Source: Roseburia porci
GTDB taxonomy: Bacteria > Bacillota > Clostridia > Lachnospirales > Lachnospiraceae
Direction: 5' to 3'
Assembly (NCBI RefSeq): GCF_009695765.1
Contig: NZ_VUNI01000011.1
Coordinates: forward strand, 1-64,000
DNA: 64,000 bases
The first letter of the stretch is position 1. Every line of letters starts with the position of its first letter. Shown here one piece after another: positions 47,485 to 56,532 of the stretch. The notes beneath the pieces were generated by a model. The model saw nothing but the letters and a program-made list of their open reading frames with translations. It was not told the DNA's origin and searched no databases. The translations under genes and the position numbers were made by a program.

Positions 47485-48351
47485 ATGAATACACAAAAGC
47501 AAAAAATCACTCATGAACTCAAAAACTATACACTGATCACCATCAGTATTTTTATTATGGCTTTCGGTGTCTATTTTTTTAAATTCCCAAATAACTTCGT
47601 ATTCGGTGGTGTGACCGGATTTGCTGTCGTTGTTGCACAGATTACGCCACTCTCGGCCAGCGTATTTTCTTTTATCGCCAATACGCTACTGCTCGTTCTC
47701 GGTCTGATATGCCTCGGACGTTCTTTTGCACTGAAAACCACTTATGCAAGTATGCTTTTATCCATTCTGCTGCTTGTTTTTGAACATGCATATCCGATGG
47801 AGCAGCCATTATCGAATGAACCGATGCTGGAACTGATCTTTGCGATCGCACTTCCCGCCATTGGCTCCGCAATTCTGTTCTATATCGGTGCTTCCAGTGG
47901 TGGAACCGACGTACTTGCCATGATCATCAAGAAATATACCCATGTAAAAGACATCGGTATTGCACTGTTTATTACCGATTTGTTAATGATCATCTGTGCC
48001 TGCTTCGTATTTGACATCAAAACGGCACTGTACTCGTTTGTCGGTCTGACCGTTAAATCCTTTATGATCGACAGCATTATAGAAAATATCACCCTCTGCA
48101 AGTCCATTATGATCATCTGTGATGATCCGGAGCCAATCTGTAAATATATTACCGAGGGGCTGAACAAAGGCGCTACGATTGTTGATGGAAAAGGTGCCTA
48201 CACGCATTCCTGCAAACACATTGTCTTTACCACACTGACCCGCAGACAGGCGATCGTACTCCGAAACCATATCCATGAACATCACCTGAATGCTTTTATC
48301 TCTGTCTCAAGTACCAGTGAAGTATTCGGAAACGGTTTTTCCAATATCTGA
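47485..48351 (+). CDS. YitT family membrane protein
   Basis: 288 aa. Five to six membrane segments in the first 200 residues with the family motifs NFVFGGVTGFAVV and GASSGGTDVLAMIIKKY, then a soluble C-terminal DUF2179 domain (about 215-288; GATIVDGKGAYTHSCKHIV). The family is widespread in Firmicutes and its substrate is not established. GGAGATCC precedes the ATG. Confidence 0.92.
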   Translation: MNTQKQKITHELKNYTLITISIFIMAFGVYFFKFPNNFVFGGVTGFAVVVAQITPLSASVFSFIANTLLLVLGLICLGRSFALKTTYASMLLSILLLVFEHAYPMEQPLSNEPMLELIFAIALPAIGSAILFYIGASSGGTDVLAMIIKKYTHVKDIGIALFITDLLMIICACFVFDIKTALYSFVGLTVKSFMIDSIIENITLCKSIMIICDDPEPICKYITEGLNKGATIVDGKGAYTHSCKHIVFTTLTRRQAIVLRNHIHEHHLNAFISVSSTSEVFGNGFSNI

Positions 48352-48374
48352 TCCGGTATACATAACTCCATAAG

Positions 48375-48407
48375 CTGCCTGCATACTTCCGCAGGCAGTT
48401 TATTTTT
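48375..48407. terminator. Terminator after YitT gene
   Basis: CTGCCTGC (48375-48382) and GCAGGCAG (48391-48398) form a GC-rich stem followed by TTTATTTTTG on the plus strand. It also lies just past the stop of the convergent small gene at 48400. Confidence 0.8.
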
Positions 48408-48651
48408 GTTCATTCTGTTTATTTGCGTCCTGATTTCTTGGTGTACGCTCCTTTTTTCTTCCTATGTATACATTCCATCTGGTGTATGCTTCCTGGGAAT
48501 TTCTTGATTTGTAGATCACATTCTGTTCCTCTTCACTTACTGTTTCAATAATGGAATAGCTTCCACGATCATAAGTAAAACGTGCGTTTTTTCCTTCTAC
48601 CTCTTTCTCTCCAAGGACAAATTTATTGATTGTGCTTCCTTTTGCCTGCAT
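48400..48651 (-). CDS. Small hypothetical protein
   Basis: 83 aa from the ATG at 48651, which has GGAAGAGGAAAAGAAG ahead; the start lies inside the 3' end of the CarD-like gene (29-bp overlap). The middle looks like a small beta-rich domain (FVLGEKEVEGKNARFTYDRGSYSII), with a charged tail rich in Lys, Arg, Asn and Gln. I do not recognise the family. Overlap with the CarD-like gene suggests co-expression. Confidence 0.6.
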   Translation of the reverse strand: MQAKGSTINKFVLGEKEVEGKNARFTYDRGSYSIIETVSEEEQNVIYKSRNSQEAYTRWNVYIGRKKERTPRNQDANKQNEQK

Positions 48652-48943
48652 TCTTCTTTTCCTCTTCCTGCTGCAACACAAAGTTAACAGCCGCCTGTAA
48701 TTTCTGATCTTTTTTTATCTCTTCGCTCTCCGCCAGCTGCGCAGCCTCTTCTTCTGAAAACAATTCTCTCAGCTGTACCTGATGATTGTGCACAGGAATA
48801 TAGGACACCTGTGCATCCTCATACACCGGCTTCAGAACATAGTATGGGATCTCAGGTCCTTTCCCCCGTCTCAGCTGAACGATGTTCTCCACGCGGCATA
48901 ATCCCTGCGTCTCGCTGTATATATACTGTTTCTTCTGAAACAT
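48623..48943 (-). CDS. CarD-like / transcription-repair coupling RID-domain protein
   Basis: 106 aa. Residues 5-60 (YIYSETQGLCRVENIV..., YYVLKPVYEDAQVSYIPVHN) resemble the RNA polymerase-interaction domain of CarD/CdnL and Mfd: a small Tudor-like barrel that starts with a short 'G.C.V..I' strand and ends with 'Y.L......V.IPV.N'. The rest is a charged helix. Proteins like this bind the RNA polymerase beta subunit and tune transcription initiation. It is shorter than full CarD, so function is uncertain. Confidence 0.65.
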   Translation of the reverse strand: MFQKKQYIYSETQGLCRVENIVQLRRGKGPEIPYYVLKPVYEDAQVSYIPVHNHQVQLRELFSEEEAAQLAESEEIKKDQKLQAAVNFVLQQEEEKKNAGKRKHNQ

Positions 48944-49044
48944 GCATGATTCTCCTAATCCTATAATAGATAATTTTACATTTTATCATACCATTGCCCA
49001 ATGAAGAGTTCAATAACCAATGCCCGAAGCTTCCTTCCAAACCA

Positions 49045-50823
49045 CTATATAATAAATTTCTCTACATTTTTCTGAAGTTCTTCCGCAGATGCACGTGCAG
49101 CTGCAGCCTTCTCTTTAATATCAGAAGCTTTCTCCACTACAACTGCTGTTTTCTCTGCAATATCTGTTGTACCTGTTGCACCCTCGGTTGCTGCTTTGCT
49201 GACTTCTGTAATCGCATCCATAACGCCTCCGATCGATGCCAGAAGCTCCTCTGAGGAAGCAGAGAAATCCGTCACAAGAGCATCCACATTAGAAGCATCC
49301 GATTTATAAGACTCTGCCATATTTCCAAAGTCTGCAAGACTCTTCACAACATCATTTCCGACAAACTCGAGAAGCCGTTTTGAATCCTCCGCCAGATTCT
49401 CGACTGCCTTGGTAACATTCTGTGTTACCTCCTGGATGTTGCCGACTGCTGCCTGCGACTGTTCTGCCAGTCCACGTATTTCATCCGCAACAACAGCAAA
49501 CCCCTTACCTGCTTCTCCTGCGCGTGCAGCCTCTATGGATGCATTTAAGGAAAGCAGATTCGTCTGTCCGGTAATGTCCATAATGGATTCTGCAAGAACC
49601 CCGATCTGCTCCACAACCTTAATGTCTTCCAGTGCTTTTGTCAGACTGCTCTCAATTTCTTCATGGACTTCCTTTGTCCGTTTATCGTTTTCATCAGAAT
49701 CTTCCTTAATCTTCATTGCACGCTCACGGATATCATCTGCTTCTGAGGCTCCATCCTGTGATCTGGTCGCAATTCCTTTGGCAGCATCCTCAATCTCATG
49801 GGACATTGCATTAATTTCTTCCGAAGACGCTGCTGTCTCCTGCATTCCTGCTGCAAGCTGTTCTGTTGTGGCTGATACGTTTTCAATTTCTTCTTCTAAC
49901 GCTTTCACATTGGCATCAATATCCTGGATCATTCCGGTGATCCCAACTGCTTCTTTTTTAACATCCCCAATTAAGCTTCCCATCTCCGATCTCATCGATT
50001 CCAGAGAAACGGAAAGCAATCCAAAATCATCCTTTCGTTCCAGAAGATCTCTGTCCAGTGGCTGCGAGAAGTCTCCCTTCTCCATTGCATGGATATACCC
50101 CAGACTTCTTTTCAAAGGTTTCACAATACTAAATGTGATCCAGATCAAAAGTGCAATAAAAACGGCCTCTACAATACCTGCATATGCTATAAATTTATTT
50201 CTTGTACTATCGATGTCTTTTGTAAAATCATCTTCAAGCGCAGCAATCTGATCATCGATGTGATCCGTATAATTTCCAGTTCCGATTACCCAGCCAAACG
50301 GTTCAAAAGCTTTGCTGTAAGATCTCTTCGGAGATGGCTCCGTCTCTCCCTCTTTTGGAAATACGTAATCCGTAAATCCACCGTCTTCCTGCTGACCGAC
50401 TGTAATAATATCTTTTACCATCTGATATCCATTTGCATCCTTTGCATCCATACGATTTGTGCCTTCGGTATCGCTGCCGAGCAATACCACGTTGGTTCCA
50501 TCATATTGGTCTACCCAGAAATAACCACTGTCACCATAGCGCATTTCCCGAATCTCATCTGCTGCAAGCGTCATTGCCTCCTCCTCCGTATATATGCCTG
50601 CCCGATACTGGTCATAGATGGTCTGGCACAGGGATATCGCACAAATGACCTGATTCTTGATCTCCTGGTCATAAGAATCTCTCTCATCCTGTTCCATCAC
50701 CTTTAACGCATTATTCTTCATGTGTTCCATGTTATAAGTTGAATAAACAACACAGAATGTCAGGGCAACAAATGCTACAATCATTACAATCAATAATTTC
50801 TGTTTTACCTTGATATTATTCAT
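49045..50823 (-). CDS. Methyl-accepting chemotaxis protein with single Cache sensor
   Basis: 592 aa. TM1 at about 10-28, an external sCache-type domain (about 35-205; [22 protein letters not shown] and [13 protein letters not shown] are typical), TM2 near 208-230, HAMP, and the signalling domain with hairpin tip [35 protein letters not shown]. Single Cache domains often bind small organic acids or amines. It is divergent from the amine dehydrogenase operon across a 219-bp gap, so sensing of the same substrate is possible but unproven. Confidence 0.93.
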   Translation of the reverse strand: MNNIKVKQKLLIVMIVAFVALTFCVVYSTYNMEHMKNNALKVMEQDERDSYDQEIKNQVICAISLCQTIYDQYRAGIYTEEEAMTLAADEIREMRYGDSGYFWVDQYDGTNVVLLGSDTEGTNRMDAKDANGYQMVKDIITVGQQEDGGFTDYVFPKEGETEPSPKRSYSKAFEPFGWVIGTGNYTDHIDDQIAALEDDFTKDIDSTRNKFIAYAGIVEAVFIALLIWITFSIVKPLKRSLGYIHAMEKGDFSQPLDRDLLERKDDFGLLSVSLESMRSEMGSLIGDVKKEAVGITGMIQDIDANVKALEEEIENVSATTEQLAAGMQETAASSEEINAMSHEIEDAAKGIATRSQDGASEADDIRERAMKIKEDSDENDKRTKEVHEEIESSLTKALEDIKVVEQIGVLAESIMDITGQTNLLSLNASIEAARAGEAGKGFAVVADEIRGLAEQSQAAVGNIQEVTQNVTKAVENLAEDSKRLLEFVGNDVVKSLADFGNMAESYKSDASNVDALVTDFSASSEELLASIGGVMDAITEVSKAATEGATGTTDIAEKTAVVVEKASDIKEKAAAARASAEELQKNVEKFII

Positions 50824-50923
50824 AACACATCCCCCTTGTAAGTCATTATTACTATTTCTTTCTTACTATATTACCACTTTCCTAACATATTGTACATATC
50901 TTCTGCAGATAAAGTTTTTTTTG

Positions 50924-50965
50924 TATCGTTTTTTACAATACAGAGTAAGAATTTCTATCTATAAT
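50924..50965 (+). promoter_or_regulatory. Promoter of dehydrogenase operon with shared 19-bp element
   Basis: TATCGTTTTTTACAATACA (50924-50942) is identical to 54426-54444. With its flank it forms an imperfect dyad TGTATCGT-N5-ACAATACA. A perfect TATAAT (50960-50965) follows after 17 nt, while the -35 position is taken by the end of the element and matches the consensus poorly, as expected for an activator-dependent promoter. Confidence 0.6.
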
Positions 50966-50983
50966 CAGACTCAGTTAGACAAA

Positions 50984-51014
50984 GGCGTCAACCAGACCGG
51001 TTGGCGCTTTTTTT
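50984..51014 (+). terminator. Leader terminator/attenuator before dehydrogenase operon
   Basis: GGCGTCAACC (50984-50993) pairs with GGTTGGCGCT (50999-51008), then seven T residues, 28 nt before the first ATG at 51043. The layout and the sequence (GACAAAGGCGTC...GGCGC-T7) match the leader at 54524-54557. It lies downstream of the promoter and upstream of the ribosome site, so it should stop most transcripts unless countered. Confidence 0.75.
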
Positions 51015-51042
51015 ATTTGTATAAACGAAGGAGGATTGGATT

Positions 51043-51357
51043 ATGGGAAGAATTGAAAACCATCCTATTCTTGGACCTGGTCCGGAAGGGAAAAAAGTTA
51101 CCTTTTATTATAATGGCACTCCAATGGAGGGACTTGAAGGCGAGCCGATTATGGCAGCACTCAAGGTCAACGGCGTCATGGTACACCGTTATACCGCCAA
51201 AACACACGAACCACGCGGTGTCTTCTGTGCGATCGGCAGATGTACCGATTGCGTTATGATCGTCGATGGAAAACCGAATGTCCGAACCTGCATCACTCCT
51301 TTAGAAGAAGGAATGAAGGTTGAAACACAGTACGGTGTCAGTGCAAAGGAGGCTTGA
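51043..51357 (+). CDS. [2Fe-2S] ferredoxin-like subunit of amine/amino-acid dehydrogenase (HcnA-like)
   Basis: 104 aa. A ferredoxin-like fold with FCAIGRCTDC and a later C in PNVRTCITPL, the plant-type C-X4-5-C-X2-C...C cluster ligand pattern. Similar small subunits occur in HcnABC, octopine/nopaline oxidases and D-hydroxyproline dehydrogenases, where they carry electrons between the flavin subunits. AAGGAGGA precedes the ATG. It is the first gene of a four-gene operon, with a terminator hairpin in its leader. Confidence 0.87.
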   Translation: MGRIENHPILGPGPEGKKVTFYYNGTPMEGLEGEPIMAALKVNGVMVHRYTAKTHEPRGVFCAIGRCTDCVMIVDGKPNVRTCITPLEEGMKVETQYGVSAKEA

Positions 51358-51359
51358 AT

Positions 51360-52952
51360 ATGGAAGTAAAACGTTATGATATGATCGTTGTCGGTGCAGG
51401 TCCTGCAGGACTTTCCGCAGCGATCGAAGCAGCAAAACATGGTGTAAAACCAATCGTATTTGATGAAAATGCAAGACCAGGCGGCCAGCTTTTTAAACAG
51501 ATCCATAAATTTTTTGGTTCCAAAGAACATAAAGCCAGGATCAGAGGCTTCAAAATTGGTGAAGAACTTCTTGCCGAAGCAGAGAAATACGGTGTCGATG
51601 TTGTCTTAAACGCAACTGTCGTCGGATTGTATCCGGATAAAGAAGTCACCGTCCGTATCGCAGGTGAGGTGAAACACTTCAAAGGCGACAGCATTCTGAT
51701 CGCAACCGGAGCATCTGAGAATATGGTAAATTTCAAAGGCTGGACACTTCCAGGCGTCATCGGTGCCGGAGCTGCCCAGACCATGATGAACCTGCACCAT
51801 ATTCTTCCTGGCAAAAAAGTTCTGATGCTTGGCTCCGGAAACGTTGGGCTTGTTGTAAGTTTCCAGCTGATGCAGGCAGGATGTGAAGTCGTAGCACTCT
51901 GCGATGCAGCACCACGAATCGGCGGATATGGAGTACACGCAGCAAAAGTTGCAAGATGCGGAGTTCCATTCTATCTGTCACACACGATCGTGGAAGCGGA
52001 AGGCGATGAATATGTAACCGGTGTCACAATCGGACAGGTCGGACCAGACTGGAAGGTCATTCCAGGTACAGAAAAACACTTTGATGTTGATACGATCTGC
52101 CTTGCAGTCGGCTTATCTCCAATGTCACAGCTTCTGGATCAGGCAGGATGCAAAATGAAAGATACCAGAGGCGGTTTTGTCCCGGATTGTGACGAAGAAG
52201 GTCAGACGAGCGTCCCTGGAATCTATGCTGCCGGCGATGTATCCGGTATTGAAGAAGCAAGTTCCGCAATGATCGAAGGACGTATCAGTGGTATCACGAT
52301 TGCTGAATACCTCGGATTTACGGAGGAAGCCGAAAAAGAAGCACGCATCAAAGAGCTGGAAACCCAGCTGGATACTCTCCGCCAGGGTATGTTTGCTCCA
52401 TGCAACCGTGGGAAGAAAATTGAAAAAACAGAGGAGGGCATCGATATCTCCCAGAACCTTCTCACGAACGGCTTCGTTGATGATGATGAGATCGGCCGTT
52501 TCCCTGGTGTTACCAGACAAAGAAAGATCCATCCGGTTATGGAATGTACACAGAATATCCCATGTAACCCTTGTCAGGATGCCTGCAAACGTGGATGTAT
52601 CACCATCGGAAAGAATATCACCTCTCTTCCGGTCGTTGACAATGAACACGAATGTATCGGCTGCGGTATGTGCGTTGCAAGCTGCTCCGGTCAGGCGATC
52701 TTCCTTGTCGAAGAAGATGTAGAACCTGGATATGGAGAAGTTACCATGCCATATGAATTCATGCCGCTCCCAAAAGCCGGGGATAAAGGAATCGCCTGCG
52801 GCCGAAACGGAAAAGAAGTCTGTGAATGTGAAGTTACCAAAGTACGTACGAGTCCTGCTTTTGACCACACCAACCTTCTTACCATCAAAGTTCCAAATGA
52901 CATGCTTATGAAAGCTCGTTTCTACAGAGCGAAAAAGGAGGCTTCATTATGA
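51360..52952 (+). CDS. FAD/NAD-binding, ferredoxin-domain dehydrogenase subunit (HcnB-like)
   Basis: 530 aa from the ATG at 51360. Two Rossmann sites are present: FAD GAGPAG near 12-17 and a second dinucleotide site LGSGNVG near 155. After about residue 400 come two ferredoxin-like cysteine groups, CTQNIPCNPCQDACKRGC and CIGCGMCVASC, fitting [4Fe-4S] clusters. Aerobic relatives have a [2Fe-2S] BFD domain at this end instead; here that domain is the separate next gene. It should pass electrons from the substrate-oxidising subunit to NAD or a low-potential carrier. It overlaps the next gene as ATGA. Confidence 0.87.
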   Translation: MEVKRYDMIVVGAGPAGLSAAIEAAKHGVKPIVFDENARPGGQLFKQIHKFFGSKEHKARIRGFKIGEELLAEAEKYGVDVVLNATVVGLYPDKEVTVRIAGEVKHFKGDSILIATGASENMVNFKGWTLPGVIGAGAAQTMMNLHHILPGKKVLMLGSGNVGLVVSFQLMQAGCEVVALCDAAPRIGGYGVHAAKVARCGVPFYLSHTIVEAEGDEYVTGVTIGQVGPDWKVIPGTEKHFDVDTICLAVGLSPMSQLLDQAGCKMKDTRGGFVPDCDEEGQTSVPGIYAAGDVSGIEEASSAMIEGRISGITIAEYLGFTEEAEKEARIKELETQLDTLRQGMFAPCNRGKKIEKTEEGIDISQNLLTNGFVDDDEIGRFPGVTRQRKIHPVMECTQNIPCNPCQDACKRGCITIGKNITSLPVVDNEHECIGCGMCVASCSGQAIFLVEEDVEPGYGEVTMPYEFMPLPKAGDKGIACGRNGKEVCECEVTKVRTSPAFDHTNLLTIKVPNDMLMKARFYRAKKEASL

Positions 52953-53281
52953 TTGATATCAGACAGAAATTAGACGAAATCGGACCTTTTGTTCCTGGTG
53001 CAGACGACGGCTTATTGGTATGCAGATGTGAAGAAGTCACAAAAGGTGAAATCCGCCGCGCTGTCCACGAAGGCATTTTCACGATCGAGGAAATGCGCAG
53101 ATATTTAAGAAACGGAATGGGACTCTGTCAGGGACAGACCTGCAGCAGACTGGTCAAATCCATTATGGCTGCCGAATTAAAAGAGGCTCCTGATTATGTA
53201 GAACCAGCTTCTGCGAGAGCACCAATGAGACCTATTGAAATGGAGATTTTAGGAAAGGATCAGGGTGGCAAGCATGAATAA
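52949..53281 (+). CDS. BFD-like [2Fe-2S] subunit
   Basis: 110 aa. Cysteines CRC near 26-28 and C near 58 and 63 (GLCQGQTC), in the helix-rich arrangement of bacterioferritin-associated ferredoxin-like domains (EEVTKGEIRRAVHEG...). In the aerobic HcnB relatives this domain is fused to the preceding subunit. It overlaps the preceding gene by 4 nt and the following one by 8 nt, so all parts should be made in fixed ratio. Confidence 0.85.
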   Translation: MIDIRQKLDEIGPFVPGADDGLLVCRCEEVTKGEIRRAVHEGIFTIEEMRRYLRNGMGLCQGQTCSRLVKSIMAAELKEAPDYVEPASARAPMRPIEMEILGKDQGGKHE

Positions 53282-54413
53282 AACAGCAGATGTGATCATT
53301 ATTGGCGGCGGTATCGTCGGATGTGCCGCAGCCTACTACCTTGCAAAATCCGGAACAAAAAATGTAATCGTGCTGGAGTCCACCAAAAGCATCGGTCATG
53401 GTGGAAGCTGCCGTAACGGCGGCGGTGTACGTCAGTCCGGCCGTGATGTCAGAGAACTTCCTTATGCAATGTACGGAATCGAGCACCTGTGGCCGACACT
53501 TTCTGAGGAACTCGGCGTCGATGTTGAATATACCCAGAAAGGCAACTTACGCCTTGGCAAAACAGAGGCTCATCTGAAGAAATTACAGACACTTGCCGAC
53601 AATGCCAAAAAAGTCGGTCTCGGTGTTGAAATGGTAGATGCCAAAGAAGTACAGGAGATCTGCCCTTACCTTTCCAAAGAAATCATCGGTGCAAGCTGGT
53701 GTCCAACCGATGGTCACGCCAATCCACTGACCACAACATTAGGTTATTATAAACGTTCCCTGGAGCTTGGTGTTTCCTATTATACGGATGCCAAAGTCGC
53801 TTCCCTGAAAAAAATACGCGGAAAAGTACGTCAGGTCATTCTGATAGACGGAACTGTCTTTGAAGGAGAACAGGTCATTCTTGCCGCCGGATATGAAAGC
53901 CGCGCAATTGCAAGAACTGTCGGTGTAGATCTTCCAATGACACGACTGATCGACGAGATGTTTGTAACCGAGATGCAGCCACATATGTTTGATATCATGC
54001 TTGGTACTGCTGCCGCTGACTTCTATGGTCATCAGGCACATCACGGCTCTTTCGTATTCGGTTCCGAATGTGGATACGAAGAAGTAACCGACATGGACGA
54101 TCCTTCCAAATTATATACCAACTCCATGACACTTTCCGCAAGCTGTCGTGCCGTTATGGACTATGTTCCATGTCTGAAGGATGCCAAAGTTGTACGCAGC
54201 TGGTGTGGATGGTTAGACAATGCTTTCGACGGAGTTCCATTCATCGGACCTTGTCTGGATGCCGAAGGACTGATCGTTGCATGCGGATTTACCGGACACG
54301 GATTTGGAACAGCTCCTGCAGTCGGCCTCATGCTTTCACAGATGGTTCATGGAGAAAAAACAGTTGTAGACCTGAGTGCACTTGCTCCAAACCGTTTTAT
54401 GCCAAACAAATAA
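53274..54413 (+). CDS. FAD-dependent amine/amino-acid dehydrogenase catalytic subunit (DAO family, HcnC-like)
   Basis: 379 aa from the ATG at 53274; a GTG at 53265 with a better-placed AGGAAAGGA is an alternative. The N-terminal FAD motif VIIIGGGIVGCAAAYYLAKSG and the typical DAO layout (second conserved segment GGSCRNGGGVRQSGRD, C-terminal GFTGHGFGTAPAVG) are clear. It belongs with glycine, sarcosine, proline and hydroxyproline oxidases/dehydrogenases. The substrate is likely a secondary amine or D-amino acid; the exact one cannot be read from the sequence. With Fe-S partners it works as a dehydrogenase, not an oxidase. Confidence 0.88.
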   Translation: MNKTADVIIIGGGIVGCAAAYYLAKSGTKNVIVLESTKSIGHGGSCRNGGGVRQSGRDVRELPYAMYGIEHLWPTLSEELGVDVEYTQKGNLRLGKTEAHLKKLQTLADNAKKVGLGVEMVDAKEVQEICPYLSKEIIGASWCPTDGHANPLTTTLGYYKRSLELGVSYYTDAKVASLKKIRGKVRQVILIDGTVFEGEQVILAAGYESRAIARTVGVDLPMTRLIDEMFVTEMQPHMFDIMLGTAAADFYGHQAHHGSFVFGSECGYEEVTDMDDPSKLYTNSMTLSASCRAVMDYVPCLKDAKVVRSWCGWLDNAFDGVPFIGPCLDAEGLIVACGFTGHGFGTAPAVGLMLSQMVHGEKTVVDLSALAPNRFMPNK

Positions 54414-54425
54414 AAATAAAGTCAA

Positions 54426-54470
54426 TATCGTTTTTTACAATACATAAACGATAGGATGCGTTAATATAAT
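54426..54470 (+). promoter_or_regulatory. Second promoter with shared 19-bp element
   Basis: TATCGTTTTTTACAATACA (54426-54444) is identical to 50924-50942. TATAAT (54465-54470) follows after 20 nt, with no good -35 box. An alternative promoter TTGAAT (54484-54489), 17 nt, TAAATT (54507-54512) lies closer to the hairpin. Confidence 0.55.
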
Positions 54471-54523
54471 AAAGAATTATACTTGAATTACCAAATAAAA
54501 TATGGTAAATTAAAGAGGACGAA

Positions 54524-54557
54524 GGCGTCAGATGCAAAAGCATCTGGCGCCTTTTTT
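54524..54557 (+). terminator. Leader terminator/attenuator before OCD-family gene
   Basis: GGCGTCAGATGC (54524-54535), AAAA loop, GCATCTGGCGCC (54540-54551), then six T residues. The 12-bp stem has a single G-U pair at the same position as the leader at 50984-51014. The next ATG is 33 nt downstream, so the hairpin precedes the ribosome site. Confidence 0.8.
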
Positions 54558-54590
54558 CTCTTTTACAGATCTGTAAAGGAGGACTTAACT

Positions 54591-55724
54591 ATGGATACAA
54601 AAATTGATTTTCTCTACCTCTCCGAGCCGGATATGATAAAAGCCGGTGTCAAGGATATGAGCAAGTGTGTGGACTGCATGGAGGACCTTCTGGTCACCTT
54701 AAATAAAGGAGACTATATGATGGGCGGTGAAAACCACAATTCTCACGGATGCATGATCATGTTCCCGGATGACCCGAAATTCCCGGGCATGCCAAAGAAC
54801 GGACCTGACCGCAGATTCATGGCAATGCCTGCCTACCTCGGTGGCAAGCACCAGTTAGCAGGTATGAAATGGTATGGTTCAAACATCGAAAACAAGGCAA
54901 AAGGACTTCCACGTTCTATCCTTATGATGATGTTAAACGACAAAGATACCGGAGCTCCACTCGCACTGATGTCCGCCAACCTGGTCAGCTCATACCGGAC
55001 CGGTGGAATTCCAGGAGTCGGCGCAAGATATCTTGCAAGAAAAGACTCCAAAGTCGTATCCATCATCGGACCTGGTGTCATGGGCAAGACCTCTCTTGCC
55101 GCATTCATGGCTGTATGTCCGAACCTGGAAACACTCAAGGTAAAAGGCAGAGGTGCCAAATCCTTAGACGACTTTGTTTCATGGGCAAAATCAGAATTTC
55201 CACAGTTAAAAGAGATCATTGTCTGCAAGGACAATGAAGAAGCAATCCGGGACAGCGATATTATCAGTTTTACCACAACCGTATTGAACGATGTTTCCAC
55301 ATTCCCTGAGATCAAAGAGGAATGGGTGAAAAAAGGTGCTCTCATCTCCATGCCATCCGCAGCAAGATTCGACAGTAAGGAATTTGTTGCAAAACGGACA
55401 AAAATGGTCGTAGACAACTACAGTCTGTATGAAGCATGGGAGGAAGAATATCCGTATCCGACTTACGATACCGTATGTATCGTCGGTTCACTTTTCACCG
55501 ATCTCGTACATGATGGTCTGGCAAAACGCGAAGATATTATCGACATCTCTGACATTATCACAGGAAAGCATGTCGGTCGTGAAAGTGATGATGAAATCAT
55601 TATCTTTTCCGTGGGCGGTATGCCGGTTGAAGATATTGCATGGGGACATGAAGTATACAAAAATGCACTTGCAAAAGGAATCGGCGTAACTCTTCCGCTG
55701 TGGGACAAACCTGACATGGCATAA
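54591..55724 (+). CDS. Ornithine cyclodeaminase / mu-crystallin family protein
   Basis: 377 aa from the ATG at 54591 (AAGGAGG ahead); a longer reading from a TTG would run through the leader hairpin and is rejected. The Rossmann motif VVSIIGPGVMGKTSLAAF (near 155-172) binds NAD(P), and the family RTGGIPGVGARYLAR and KGALISMPS segments are present. Members interconvert imines and amino acids or deaminate cyclic substrates. Database naming often calls close relatives tyramine oxidase subunit B, a label with little support. Its place next to the dehydrogenase suggests handling of an imine or opine-like intermediate. Confidence 0.87.
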   Translation: MDTKIDFLYLSEPDMIKAGVKDMSKCVDCMEDLLVTLNKGDYMMGGENHNSHGCMIMFPDDPKFPGMPKNGPDRRFMAMPAYLGGKHQLAGMKWYGSNIENKAKGLPRSILMMMLNDKDTGAPLALMSANLVSSYRTGGIPGVGARYLARKDSKVVSIIGPGVMGKTSLAAFMAVCPNLETLKVKGRGAKSLDDFVSWAKSEFPQLKEIIVCKDNEEAIRDSDIISFTTTVLNDVSTFPEIKEEWVKKGALISMPSAARFDSKEFVAKRTKMVVDNYSLYEAWEEEYPYPTYDTVCIVGSLFTDLVHDGLAKREDIIDISDIITGKHVGRESDDEIIIFSVGGMPVEDIAWGHEVYKNALAKGIGVTLPLWDKPDMA

Positions 55725-55736
55725 GAGGTGCTATTT

Positions 55737-56516
55737 ATGAATCTACTGCAGCCATATGTACAGAAAAACGCAAAAGGATATCAGAGTATGCGTGCAAAAA
55801 GCAGCCATATTTTTGAGTATTATGCTTTTGAGGAGGAACCCGCGGCACAGCCCATAAACGCTGTGCCCGATGGCTGCGTAGATCTTCTGTATGCAATCGG
55901 AGAAAACGACGTCCACTGTTTTCTTGGTGGAACCGTCTTAAAGATGAAATACTGGCCTTTTGAAAAGAACCGTATGTATTTTGGCATACGTTTCCAGCCT
56001 GGACAGTGTATTCTTCCAAAAGGTATTTCGATCGGAGATATCATCAACACCGACATCGAGATTCCATCCACTGCATATGGTGCAGATATTGATGAGCAGC
56101 TCTCTCATACAGAGAGCATGAAAGAACGTGCAGCAATGATCCATAAGGTGCTTGCGGATGCCCGTCAGTCACAGTCATCCCCAAATTCCAAAGAAGGCAT
56201 TGAGGCATATATAAGAAACAGAATTTATGAGACGAAAGGAACTGTGTCCATCAAAGAAATCTCACAGGACACCGGATATTCGGAATGTTATGTGCGCAGG
56301 GCATTTCATGAGATGCACGGCATCAGTCCAAAAACCTTTGAAAAGATCGTACGCTTCCAGAACACACTCGAAGAAATGGCACTTCACAAGGATATGGCTT
56401 TTTATGATATGGCACAGGAAAGCGGTTATTACGATCAGTCTCACATGGTAAAAGAATTTAAAAGTTTTACGGGGCTTACACCGGAAAATTATCAGAGATA
56501 TATGGCAAATGTATAA
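55737..56516 (+). CDS. AraC family regulator of the amine dehydrogenase locus
   Basis: 259 aa from the ATG at 55737, with AAGAGGTG ahead. The N-terminal domain (about 1-140; PINAVPDGCVDLLYAIG, FGIRFQPGQC) is the DUF6597-like ligand domain of many AraC proteins. The C-terminal 90 residues carry two helix-turn-helix motifs (VSIKEISQDTGYSECYVRRAFHEMHG; MAQESGYYDQSHMVKEFKSFTG). Encoded inside the second transcription unit, it is the best candidate for binding the shared 19-bp promoter element. Confidence 0.88.
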   Translation: MNLLQPYVQKNAKGYQSMRAKSSHIFEYYAFEEEPAAQPINAVPDGCVDLLYAIGENDVHCFLGGTVLKMKYWPFEKNRMYFGIRFQPGQCILPKGISIGDIINTDIEIPSTAYGADIDEQLSHTESMKERAAMIHKVLADARQSQSSPNSKEGIEAYIRNRIYETKGTVSIKEISQDTGYSECYVRRAFHEMHGISPKTFEKIVRFQNTLEEMALHKDMAFYDMAQESGYYDQSHMVKEFKSFTGLTPENYQRYMANV

Positions 56517-56532
56517 AAAAGGAGGACACACT

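Noticed and set aside
49409-50251. A 280-codon open frame on the plus strand opposite the Cache chemoreceptor
   Set aside because: It is Ser/Ala/Ile-rich, as expected for the antisense of a coiled-coil MCP domain, has no ribosome site, and the minus-strand gene is clearly real.
50984-51014. ANTAR-target RNA in the twin leaders
   Set aside because: ANTAR sites need two adjacent stem-loops with A1/G4 hexaloops. Each leader has one hairpin, and the loops (AGACC and AAAA) do not fit.
51043-54413. Naming the complex as hydrogen cyanide synthase or tyramine oxidase
   Set aside because: The subunits are of that general family, but many amine and amino-acid dehydrogenases share it. No residue pattern visible here fixes the substrate.
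54483-54590. N-terminal extension of the OCD-family gene from a TTG codon
   Set aside because: It would translate the leader terminator hairpin. The ATG at 54591 has an ideal AAGGAGG site and fits the family length.
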